Part shown: piece after piece, positions 48,501 through 58,793 of the stretch
Position numbering within the stretch: position 1 is the stretch's first letter
Layout: each line of letters opens with the position of its first letter
Assembly: GCA_947561715.1 (NCBI GenBank)
Contig: OX387201.1
Span: forward strand, 20,350,001 to 20,414,000
Direction: 5' to 3'
From: Ascidia mentula
Lineage: Eukaryota; Chordata; Ascidiacea; Phlebobranchia; Ascidiidae
DNA: 64,000 nucleotides
Notes under the pieces: model-generated
Told to the model about the DNA's origin: nothing
Seen by the model: the letters and a program-made list of their open reading frames with translations, nothing else
Database searches by the model: none
Program-made: the position numbers and the translations under genes

Positions 48501-48725
48501 TTCTCCAGACTCTCGTTTTGACTCGCGAAACTTGACCCAATAACCCTCCTCCGTTAGACCGCAACGAAGCAAAAGTGCCCGTTTAAGTTGATCGTAATCC
48601 ACGATGTCTTGATCGGACAATCTCGAGTATACCTCCAACGCCCTTCCGGTTAGCAACGCACTCAGCGAAGTCGCCCACTCTGATTTGTCCCACTTGCTGT
48701 TAGCCGCAAACCTTTCAAAGCGCAA
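48175..48725 (-). pseudogene. SCAN-like retrotransposon gag fragment, unit 2
   Basis: Longer version of the gag at 45428. From the N-terminal side: MRFERFAANSKWDKSEWATS, LSALLTGRALEVYSRLSDQD, GYWVKFRESKRESGENPVQF, then a frame change near 48400, after which EQFLKACSKETATYLKEHAP continues. The capsid pattern (LTG.AL..Y..L......Y..LK..LL, FR, P.QF..RL) is that of Gmr1-like/SCAN-related Gag. Unit 1 has the intact frame at the site where unit 2 is shifted. Confidence 0.68.
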
Positions 48726-49019
48726 TTAATAACTATCGAGCTCGTCTTTTCCATAAACAAACAAAGGCAACTTTGATGTAACGTTATTTGTTATGAGCAT
48801 GGGAATTGCGGTCCTTCTGAAAACTCATGTAGCATCGTAGGCATTGTAGGCTGTCAATGCCTAGACTCAATGTTTACTATGCCTGCAATGCCCATAATGG
48901 CATTTTAGAGGCACCCTGGGAATGGCACTGGCAACAACTACTTGTTCGTTATAAACGTATACTTGGCAACATAAGAATAGGAGTCTGACACATATCTTAA
49001 GTAGAAAACATAATGAGGA

Positions 49020-49320
49020 AATAGTTGACAGGACCAGGCCCAACGCTCACCAACTGAGCTACAAGAGCTCAGTTGTTTCACGGGGTATATTGTGGCCAAT
49101 ACACTGGTGCGCAAGCGCATAACTTGCCAGGCGACCTTCACATATACGTAGGGGATCTCTACCACTATAATCAGACAACGCAGGAAAATCCGACAATGTT
49201 TCATGCAGATGCAATGCCTGGGAAGCCTGTAAACCTAACGATCACGATTCTGATCGCCAAGTAAGGACCTGCTCAGTGAGGCGATCCTGCCAATCAAGTC
49301 ATTGCATGAAACATTACTGC
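49020..49320 (-). repeat. tRNA-derived SINE relic
   Basis: Copy B counterpart of 320-610: minus-strand tRNA-like TAGCTCAGTTGGTGAGCGTT near 49040-49062, then the body with AATGCCTGGGAAGCCTG (49211-49227). Upstream of NLR-B exon 1. Confidence 0.55.
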
Positions 49321-49881
49321 AATAATTTAATATGTTTAAATTTCTGAAAACAAAATGACAGTGAAAACAAAATGACAGTCTCATATTACAAAAAAGCATA
49401 AATATGTTTTCTATAATATGGATGTTTCGATCTACTTATAATGCTTTAATTAAATCCACTGTTATAGTTCCTACTTTGAAAATTCGTTTTCTAGCACAAC
49501 TTATTTTTAAACGGTTGTTGAAGCCAGCCAGCCTGCGTCAAACCCTGATCAAAGATCGACTTAATTATTCAACTGTTTTGAATAAACCTCGACACCCGAT
49601 TTCGATCCATTTTTATGGGAATCAAATGCAACTTTATCAATTACTTTTTTTTCAACATTTGCTCATTAGTGCCACATAGCGGGAGCATCCACAGTCGCCT
49701 GCGCAACGGTAACAGGCTAACAGAGGTCACAAACAGGGTCAAATAATTGTGCTGGAATCCTAACGAACTATTCTAAGTTTTTGCAGATTTCCTTTCAGGT
49801 GTAAATCCTGCCAGCTAAAAACACATTTAATTTTTGACAAATTGGAAAACTAACTGGAGAAACAAACTACCAACAAACATC

Positions 49882-52800
49882 ATGGGTAACACAGAAAGTA
49901 AGAAAAAAACAACAACTATCACAAGATCTAAATCTGGTTCGAGAGTTGAACAACAGAAAGCAGGTTAAAAATTTTCTCTCTTTCATAGAATAAAATAGAA
50001 GTTAAAAGTTACTAAAATCACCTATGTCTGAAACTAATATCTTGCATAGTAAACCAAATATGTAACAGCTCTAATACCAACTCTTGCTTTGTTCGGAATG
50101 TATCACGCATTGTGAGTTATTGCAAATATTTTACATACGCTTCTGTTGACATTGACAAAGTTTTGATATTTAAAAATTTAGGCTCCTCACAGCACATATC
50201 AGCACCAGAAGCAACCGTAGCTGGTAGCATTGTCGGGGTTCAAGGTGATGTCAATCAACCAACAATAATTAACAACTACAATACTCCTGGTAAGATAATT
50301 TGGCCACGCAATGGAAACTAATTCAACACATAATGCTGCTGTAAGTCTATTCACATAAAATGTTTTTTTTTAGCTATCAAACTTTTTTAATTTTATGCCC
50401 GAAATTTCCATCATAATAATTTATGATATTCAAACACTTAGTAAAGTTATTGTGAACATATTTGCAGGTTTATTAAACACCACAAAAGAAGACCAAGGAG
50501 ATGAAGGTAAACTAATACAAAAACTTTATCTTACAATAATCTTTACTGAAACCATTTACAATCTTTACCAAAATAATTCACCTATGTAGCAAATTGTTTA
50601 GTTTGGGTCAATGGAATTTTAGTTGGTGAGTTGGAATATGCAGACAACTTTTTTATTTAAACACAGTTTTGCAAACTGTAAAAAAAAGAAGCCTAATCAA
50701 TCAATAATTTATTAGCCAACACCTTAATGTTAGGTGAACCACAACTTTATCCCTGTTTTCTCACAGAAAAGCAGCAAGAAGCCATTGAAATCATCAAAAA
50801 GCAGCAGGATAAAATTAAGTCTGTCACACCTCTTTCTGGTTTAAATGAAGATGGAATCCCAAATGTTTGTCCACAGCTGGAGAAACGTGATTTCTACCAA
50901 GGTATTGATACCAAGAAAGGTGAAGAGTTTGTGCCATCAACAATAAGGTACAATGAAAATAAAGTTAAAGGAGAGCGTATAACTTTTGATGAGCTGCTTT
51001 CCACAATCGAAAGTGGTGATCAGTTTCTTGCCATTATTGGCGCAGCTGGTGCAGGGAAATCCACTTTGTCCAAGAAACTTTTGAGAAAAAACAAAAATGG
51101 GTATTTGGTGTTACACCTAAGTTTCATGAATTTAGATTATGGAGATAAAAAACTCACACTTCAAGAACTCCTACTTGATAGGCAGTTTCCAGATGTTAAG
51201 CAAACTGACCTTGATGCTGCATTTAAATGGATGAAACAAAACCAAGAAAAATGTGTTTTGGTATTTGATGGTCTGGACCAGGCAACATGGTCATTAGAAA
51301 ATATGAAGCGAATTAATACAGATTATAAAACTCGGTTCACAGTTCAACAGCTTGTTGCTAATCTCTGCAGCAAAACCCTGTTCAAAAAATCATCATTGAT
51401 CTTTACATCACGTCCTCATTCACTGCTTTCCATTCCTGTGGGACTTCGTCCAAAACCCACTATATATATCCGTGACCTTACTACAGAAAACACGAAGAAG
51501 CTATTTGATTTCTTTGCTGGAGAAAAGGCAAACGAACTGTGGGAAAAACTTAAAGAAACTCCAGAAATGCTAGACTTTTGTCACAATCCATTACTTTTGC
51601 AGTTTGCTGTGTATGCTGGTTTGTTTGGTGACAAAAACTGTTTTGGCACAATTACAAGCTTATTTGATGTTGTTTTGCAACAACTCGATGCATCCGAGCA
51701 TGCTAAGGGTAGTATACACTTTTTGAGAGAAGCACTTGGCAGAATGGCATATAATGGAATGACTCGTAAAACTGTTGTATTTACCCACCAAGAACTCTCA
51801 AATGTGGGCCTGGAGTATCTTAAAGTACAAGATGTTATAATAAAACTACCAAAATTTTCGTGGTTTTCAGAAAGAAAAGTTTTCGATGTTGCAGCTTCTT
51901 GTTTTTTCTTTGTTCACCAAACGATTCAGGAATTTTCTGCTGCTTCGTACATTTCCTTGTTCATGCCAGATGAAGACTTCGACAAATTCCTTGATACATT
52001 GGTTGGAGAAGAACACTGGAACATGACGCGACGATTTGTTTGTGGCCTCTTGCTTGGAAAGGAAAGTTGTAAGTACATTCCTTAATCTGTATATTTTGTG
52101 TCATAAGGTTTGCAGGCTTGGCACCCCACGCATTGCTGCCTGGCTGGATCAGCCACTTTTTCCTGACAAGTCGGAGCAAAATTTGAAAAATCAAGCTCCC
52201 GGTGAGGTTTGAACTCACGACCCTGGGCTGACCAGGCCCAACGTTCTACCAACTGACCTATATGAGCTCAGTGGTTTCACGGGGTATATTGTGGCGAAGG
52301 GACACTGGTGCGCAAGCGCACAACTTGCCAGGCAACCTTCACATACACGTAGGGGATCTCTACCACCGTATCAGATAACGCAGTAATATTTCATGCAATG
52401 GCATGATCGCCCAACTGCACAGTTCCTTGCTTGGCGATACTGCCAATCATGCCATTGCATGAAATATTAGTGGTATAGATCTCCTGTAGCTCAGTTGGTA
52501 GAGCGTTGGTTGGCCCATGGTCATGAGTTCAAACCTCACCTGATTTTTCAAATCTTGCTCCGACTTGTCAGGAAAAAGTGGCTGATCCAGGTAGGCTGCA
52601 ATGCCTGGGCTGCCAAGCCTGAAAACACAATATTCGCGATACGTTAGCTGTGATCGCCAAGCAAGGACCTGCGCAGTGGGGCGATCATGCCATTGCATGA
52701 AATGTTACTGCGTTTTGTGTCATAATTTCTTTTTTGCTGACAGCTTCAAGAAGTGACAATACTGAAACCAACTTGGACCCCGGATGTGCTACTAGTTCCG

Positions 52801-55800
52801 CTAGCAAGATGACATTCCCCAGCATTCCACAAAAAGGTTTTGTTGCATTTGATGTTGCCAGTTGAGCTGTTAAGGTCAAGTAACTGAAAATATTTCAAAA
52901 ACTTGCAAAACTGGACCAAAACTAAATGCCAACGTAACTTCAATGTGAGTCTAGCAGGCTACAAGTTGGAGTAAACCAATCAAATCTGCTTTTTGTTATT
53001 CTCATGTATCGGTCATTGCCTTGCCTTCATAACATTACAAAAATACGCAGTCGCGTATGCTATTTGAATTGGCATATTTATACTCAACAATTTCACAGCA
53101 CTGCGGTTAGTTTTGCACTGCGTTTTTTAACACAGCACATGGTAACGCAAAGCTTCTACAAATAGTGGCTGTGTTTGTAAAAATATATATGAGTGCAAAT
53201 AATTCGTGCAACCAAATACATTTTTACAATTTCCATTGCAAATGTTGGTCTTTCTTGTTTTCCAGACAAAAGTGCGAAATTATTGGATGCGCTTTCAGGA
53301 TATCTCCAATCTAAACCCGTGCAATACGATCTACTGAGTGAGTAAATGATATGAATGCCAACAGTTTAATGCGTGTTTGTAAACACAACATTTATTTATG
53401 TAACAATGGGTGGGTTTGTTACGTCACACAACCATTGTTGGAACCGAACACTCAGGGTGGAATGCAGAAACCCCGCTTAACTTTAAGCCCGGCTTAAATC
53501 CCCGCTTAACTTTTAAGCGCTATGCAGAAACCCCGCTTAACTTTAAGCCCGGCTTAAATCCCCGCTTAAAACGTCATAAGTTAAGCGGGGATTGTCGGGC
53601 GCTTAAAACCCCGCTTAACTTTTGGACGTAGCAACTGCTTGACGACGGCAAAACTGCGCTACCAGGTCCCTGAGTTCGGGTGTAGTCGACAGTCGGTAAA
53701 AACGGCAAAAATAGCTAATATTTGTGCTACAGGTGGCAGAAAGTAAGAATTTTTGTTAGATTATTGAATATTTGTTCAAAAGAGAGGGTGCTGGGGTGTT
53801 TTTCATTGGTAAGTTGTCTGAAAAAGGTGATAGTATAGTCAATTTTTTAATTTTATTGGGCAAAATTTTTGTAGGGTGCAACAATTGTGCAGAAAATGAT
53901 TTGATGTACATTGACATGTTATATTTTAAGTAAATTTTACAACAACATGATTTAGCAATTAGACTATTACCAAATAGAGCATTTTTTCTAACTTGGTTTC
54001 AAATTTTATTAAATTTAGGCATTATTTAAAGAAGTTGATCTATAACATTTAAATAATCTGCTAAAATGGAAACCTTGGACCTTCTATCATTTCTTGATGA
54101 TGATGATTTAGATCTTGTGGAAGAAACAACATCAATTCCACACAGGACTCTTCATGACTGGCAAAACCCTTTGGAGCGTTACACTGATGCAGAATTTAGA
54201 TCCCGGTACCGTTTTACAAAAGATGTTGTTGGTGAACTATATACCAAATTACAACCTGGTATTACACAGCGACAGCAAGCCATACCATCTATGATTCAGC
54301 TGCTGATTACCTTGCGTTTTTTTGCAACTGGTCATTTTCAAACTAGCGATGGAGATTTGGTTAAATGCCATCAAACCACTGTGTGTCGTGTTGTAAAGCG
54401 AATTACTTGTTTAATTGCATCGCTACACCACACTCTAATCAAGTTTCCAAGTGCTAATGAACTGTCTTCTGTGAAGCAAAAGTTCTATTCAATATCTCGG
54501 TTTCCCTCTATCATCGGAGCTATTGACTGTACTCACATACCAATAGTCTCCCCTGGAGGTGATAACGCAGAAGTGTTTCGCAACCGTAAGGGTTATTTTT
54601 CCATCAATGTCCAGTGTGTCTGTGACCCATCGATGCAAATTACTAATGTTGTTGCACGATGGCCTGGCTCCACTCATGACTCCAGGATTTTCGATAACAG
54701 CAGGTTATGTGCAGAGATGGAAGACAACCACCACTCTGGCATTTTACTTGGTGATGGGGGGTATGCATGTCGTAAATATTTGCTAACCCCCTTGCAGAAT
54801 CCCCAAACACCAGCTGAAATTCGATATAATCGCAGTCACATAAAAACAAGAGGAATTATCGAAAGAACTTTTGGAGTTTTGAAGCAGCGGTTTCGATGTC
54901 TTCGAATTCCTTTGCGGACAAAACTTGAAAACTCTCTTCCAATTATAGTTGCAGTTGTGTGCCTCCATAACTTCGCAATTCAAAGAAGAGATGTTATTCC
55001 TTTTGAAGCCAGTGATGAAGAAATCAACATCACACCACCTGCAGAGGCACCATCATCAACTAATGGTAGAAGATTTAGACAATACTTTATTGAGCATCAT
55101 TTTTCATAATTTGTATTGTATAATGCCTTTGAAATTTTGCAGTTTTTGAAATATGTAATAGTTTTTTTCATGTAAAAGCAGGTATAATAGAGCTCCTGGC
55201 GAAAGGTCCTGCTTACCAAAAAAACCTAATGATCGCACAGGGATTACCTCATGGGTGCGATTGGAAAATCTCAAATTTTGTGTACAAATTCTATTGTGTT
55301 TTATTATTCTGCCTGCTCAGTCCTTTATTACCCTGCCGCTTTTCTTGCATGCACTCATTGTAGTACTGATGATGAACGCAGTTAGTGTTCGAAACGTTTA
55401 CTATTTCTAATGTATAACAGCATTTTAGCTTTGGCTTTCATCTTCAAAGTTATTAACTCCAAATATTTTGCACCCAAGTATTCTGTATGGCTTATGGAAT
55501 AAATACTGTAACTGCAACAAGTGTTCGTTATTGAACCAGGGGCGCCTAAACTTTTTTAAATGAGGAATTTTCATCAGGTGAAGACGCCCGCAGGCCGGTG
55601 TTTTTCATCGTAGGCAAAAATGCAAATATACGACTGCATAACAATCGTTTCGTTTCCCAAACTGCTAAGAAGGACAGTGAAGCATTTTATTTAACTTACA
55701 TTTTTAAAGAACTTAAATGCCCAAATCAATACCGCAGCGGTCCACTTTGGACACCCATACATTAAAAAAAGTGCATATGTCTCGATGATGACAATGTTAT

Positions 55801-58793
55801 CGACTGAAACAAAAATCCATCCATTTATTGCGCATTTATGCAATGGTTCAAACTGTAAAAATAATGCACTTTATTTAGCCTTTTGACTCGACTTTGTCGA
55901 TCTGTCCTGCTGTCCTACCTAATACATCACTTCTCAAGGTTTTTTTTGTTAAAGCAGGACAGAGGCCCTTCCTTGAGATCAATATTAGGATTATAGGACA
56001 AAAACAAACACTAAAATAAAAACAAAGTAAAGCAATGAACAAGCAGGCCCTCTTGTTCATTGTAATAAAGAAAGAAGAATGAAAACAAGAAAAAATAAAG
56101 TTCAATAAAGTTTTTTTATTAAAATATTTAATTTTTAAAATTTTTTGTGTTAATTTTATTTACAATGATTAAGGAGGGAACAATTGGCCAAGTGATTAAC
56201 CTTAGTGACAAAACAACAAGAACAAACAATTGCACTAAGGTTAAATTACAAAAACATCAAGTAGGTAAACAAACTGTTATATGCACTAATGTGAAAATGC
56301 ATCAGAGTAATGTTTGTTAAACCTACATAAATCAAAAAAACTACAAATTAACTCTGCTACATCTTCATACAAGAATACATACAAAAATTCATAAACCTAG
56401 CTGGTGTTTAAGAAGCAAAACTTTAAGGTCATGTTCGATCTTTTCTCTCTCCTCCTTCCGAACCTCTCTCTCCTCCTGGTTGCGGAGCCACTGATGTTGT
56501 TCGGCTCTCCGAACCATCTCCTTCTCTAACATCTCCCTTCTCAGATCAGCATAGCTGTGCTGAGGGGCAGACCTTGCAGAACTGCAACACCCTTCAGCAT
56601 TGCTTAGGGGTGCTGCAGCCTGCACAAGGAAGACGTCAGGATCCACCTCTGCATGACCACTTACAAGTTCTGCCATATAATAATTCTTGCATAAAAATCT
56701 CTGTGTCTATAGAAAACATTTTGTCTATCATTTCCTTTTTTTCTTTAACCTGTCTCTGAATAACCCTGCCATAACTGTTTGATACTATCTGTCATAAACT
56801 ACTTTGATGATCTAAGCTTTAAGCCCTCAACACAAAAAACCTCACCAACTTCTACTTGACCAGAACCAAGTTCCGCGTCCTTGTCGAACAGGTTGCACAG
56901 CGGGTGTACCTGCCCGGTTATCATGGCTACAAATGCAAGCAAAACAATTTTAGCAAATCATAACAAAAATTTGTCAAACGATATCTGTATAGGCTACCTG
57001 AGACTCTGCTCGACAAAGCATCCAATGGCTCAGCTGGCTTGCCGCCTCCAGTTTGGAAAGTGGCTCTTCGCTGGGCGGTTGACCCCTTGCGAGCCTTGTC
57101 TTTGAGGTTTTTCCATAACCTCTGCAAGGCGGCCACATTCCTTGCCTGCGATGATGTGCAGGCATTGAACTTGTCGGCAACAAGCAACCATTTTTCCTGC
57201 TTGGTCTTCAAGCTTGCCCCATCTGTCCTTTTGTTTTCAATTATGGAGAAGAAATTATCTTCTCCAATAATGTCAACAAAGAGACACCGCTCAGTTTCAG
57301 TGAAGTTTTCACTGCGCGGTCTTTTCGCCTGTGAGGGTTGGATGGGGGTGGATGGCATATTCTGAGCCATTTTCAAATAAGATTTTTTAATATTTTTGTT
57401 AGGAATGTAAAATAACAAAGGTACACCTATCTGCAAATACAAGAAAACTTGTTTATTTCCCAAAAAAACTGTACTACGACTACTTAAACTAGTAAATTAT
57501 AATTTTGTAGTTCACCTTTGGTAAAATAATAAAAAAATCTTCAAATTCAATTCACTACAAACGTAAAAAGCTCTATTTTTAACTTTTTTTGCGCCGCATC
57601 TTCGAAAGAAGTGGCCTGTAATGTGAAAACACTGCACTGCCAATCCACCGAATGCCTGACAACCGGGATCTACAATTTCCCGCCAAAAGTTAAGCCGAGC
57701 TTAGCTGAGAAGGAGTTAAGCGGGGTTTCTGCATAGCAATTTAAGCCGGGCTTAGATAAGCCGGGCTTAAAAGTTAATCCCGGATTAAGTTAAGCGGGGT
57801 TTCTGCATTCCACCCTCAGTGCAGTTTTTTTCAGTTGTGAAAAAATCTTGTAAAGGAAGGTCGCGTTTATTTCTGTCCTAATATTTTGTGATAATTTAAA
57901 CGTTTTATATTGGATTGATTTGTTGGTTCTTGTGTTGATTAAATCCGACTTAAACGTGGGGAATTCTGTGCAAGAATAAAGTAAGTTTTATTTTAAGTGA
58001 TTTTATTAAAACTGGAAACCAGACATCTGCATTTTTAATAAACTTGTTCCTGTTTTGTTACAGATTTATTTCTGGATTTAAAGGAAATCCAAAGATGCCA
58101 CCAAGAAAAAATCGCCGGGTTTTCTCCTCGGATGTTGCATTTTTCCTCAACCCGACTTCACTCAATCCTTGAGGTTTTGTCGGAATTTTTACCAAAAGTT
58201 ACAAGAAATGATTTGGGGCTGTGGATGATTGATTGCGACCTGAACTCCGAAGATTTAACGATTATTTGTGAAGCAATAAAAAGAATGGAATACGGGGTTT
58301 GTTCGGTTTTTGTTTATTTTCTGAATAAGTTTTTATTTGAATAAAAGCAATTTTGACCAAAGTTTTCGATTTTAAGAAAAAGGACATAAAATATTTTTAA
58401 TGTAGTTTAGGGAATAAATTTTTTTTTTTGTATTTTTTACTTCTTTTCCAGTTTTAATATTTGTTTATTCCTGTTTTAAAGAGCATCAAAACATTTCCTA
58501 CAAACAATATTTATATTTTAAATAGTTGGAATATCTCGACCTGAGAGGAAACGACTTTCATCGAAGAGAAGATGGGGAAAAAATTTGTGGGATTTTACCG
58601 AAGGTTGGGGGGAAGTTGGATCTGGGTGACTGCGGATTGGTTCCGGATTCGATTAAGATGGTGGAGGACGCACTTGAGAATATGGAAGATCCTGTGAGGA
58701 TTTAATTTAAAAGATTTATTTGTAAATTTTAATAAAATCAAAACTTTTGTGACTTTTCAGCCGTTAGTTTCGGGTTTGTATGAACGATTCTGA
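49882..58793 (+). CDS. NACHT-LRR (NLR-like) receptor copy B, open reading frame intact
   Basis: Exons 49882-49963, 50182-50289, 50468-50506, 50767-52068, 52744-52836, 53266-53337, 58064-58296, 58526-58693, 58761-58793 join without a stop to 709 codons. Residues 1-6 MGNTES fit N-myristoylation. Residues about 33-62 form a Gly/Asn/Val segment (VAGSIVGVQGDVNQPTIINN). About 78-95 is a Lys-rich helix. NACHT: P-loop GAAGAGKST (about 168), Walker B VLVFDGLDQ (about 240), LIFTSRPHS (about 284). LRR-type repeats lie in exons 7-8 (CDLNSEDLTIICEAI; LDLGDCGLVPDSIK). No CARD, death or PYD fold was recognised in front of NACHT. The product should be a cytosolic or membrane-anchored nucleotide-switched sensor. 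Compared with copy A, a deletion in exon 9 gives an earlier stop (ending LYERF) and loses the acidic tail. Intron 6 is stretched to 4.7 kb by a Harbinger transposon. Confidence 0.85.
52090..52720. repeat. Head-to-head pair of tRNA-derived SINEs in NLR-B intron 4
   Basis: The minus-strand copy has its tRNA part at about 52200-52265. The plus-strand copy starts near 52490 with CTCCTGTAGCTCAGTTGGTA (A box) and GAGTTCAAACC (B-box-like), then body CTTGCTCCGACTTGTCAGG and tail to GCATGAAATG. The plus copy is more complete than its counterpart in copy A (3325-3880), where most of the tRNA head is deleted. The two arms can pair in RNA. Confidence 0.7.
54066..55109 (+). CDS. HARBI1-like DDE transposase/nuclease
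   Basis: 347 codons, no intron needed. N-terminal helix-rich region (RYRFTKDVVGELYTKL, a helix-turn-helix part IQLLITLRFFATGHFQ) then the DDE_Tnp_4 catalytic domain: first Asp in GAIDCTHIPI (about 155), second in WPGSTHDSRIF (about 203), GDGGYACRKYLLTPL (about 233), Glu in RGIIERTFGVLKQRFRCL (about 270). All three acidic residues are present and there are no stops, so activity is plausible. It cuts and rejoins the element's ends together with the Myb-like partner encoded convergently on the opposite strand at 56389-57370. Confidence 0.95.
   Translation: METLDLLSFLDDDDLDLVEETTSIPHRTLHDWQNPLERYTDAEFRSRYRFTKDVVGELYTKLQPGITQRQQAIPSMIQLLITLRFFATGHFQTSDGDLVKCHQTTVCRVVKRITCLIASLHHTLIKFPSANELSSVKQKFYSISRFPSIIGAIDCTHIPIVSPGGDNAEVFRNRKGYFSINVQCVCDPSMQITNVVARWPGSTHDSRIFDNSRLCAEMEDNHHSGILLGDGGYACRKYLLTPLQNPQTPAEIRYNRSHIKTRGIIERTFGVLKQRFRCLRIPLRTKLENSLPIIVAVVCLHNFAIQRRDVIPFEASDEEINITPPAEAPSSTNGRRFRQYFIEHHFS
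55110..56388. other. Non-coding interior of the Harbinger element
   Basis: Lies between the convergent 3' ends of the two transposon genes. No conserved frame was seen. GGGGCGCCTAAACTTTTTTA (55541-55560) resembles a hAT-type terminus, but a matching opposite end was not found. AATAAA signals near 55497 and 56104 could end the two transcripts. Confidence 0.4.
56389..57370 (-). CDS. Harbinger Myb/SANT-like DNA-binding protein
   Basis: Minus strand. Exon 1 57370-56998 starts MAQNMPSTP and encodes a trihelix-type domain: FTETERCLFVDIIGE, TKQEKWLLVADKFNA, AALQRLWKNLKDKARK. Exon 2 56926-56846, then a last exon to 56389 with a charged coiled-coil tail (YADLRREMLEKEMVRRAEQ, EEREVRKEEREKIEHDLKVL). 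In Harbinger transposons this protein binds the transposase, carries it to the nucleus and recognises the element's ends. The exon 2/3 junction (acceptor near 56705-56715) is not certain. Transcribed towards the nuclease gene. Confidence 0.85.

Larger units (their letters stand above)
53455..57815 (+). mobile_element. Complete PIF/Harbinger DNA transposon
   Basis: 4361 bp with perfect inverted termini of at least 26 bp (starting GGGTGGAATGCAGAAACCCC) and a 3-bp target duplication TCA (53452-53454 and 57816-57818). The empty site CACTCAGTGCAG is preserved in copy A at 4619-4630. It carries the two genes typical of the superfamily: a DDE nuclease (54066-55109, plus) and a Myb/SANT-like DNA-binding protein (56389-57370, minus). 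Subterminal repeats rich in AAGCCCGGCTTAA and CCCCGCTTAA occur at both ends, including a 60-bp tandem repeat at 53462-53581. It is located in intron 6 of NLR copy B. Confidence 0.96.

Noticed and set aside
52491..52560. Functional tRNA gene on the plus strand (A box TAGCTCAGTTGG)
   Set aside because: The B-box-like GAGTTCAAACC deviates and the sequence continues into the SINE body shared with several other copies.
54643..54983. Minus-strand frames opposite the Harbinger nuclease
   Set aside because: Shadows of the intact nuclease gene on the plus strand.
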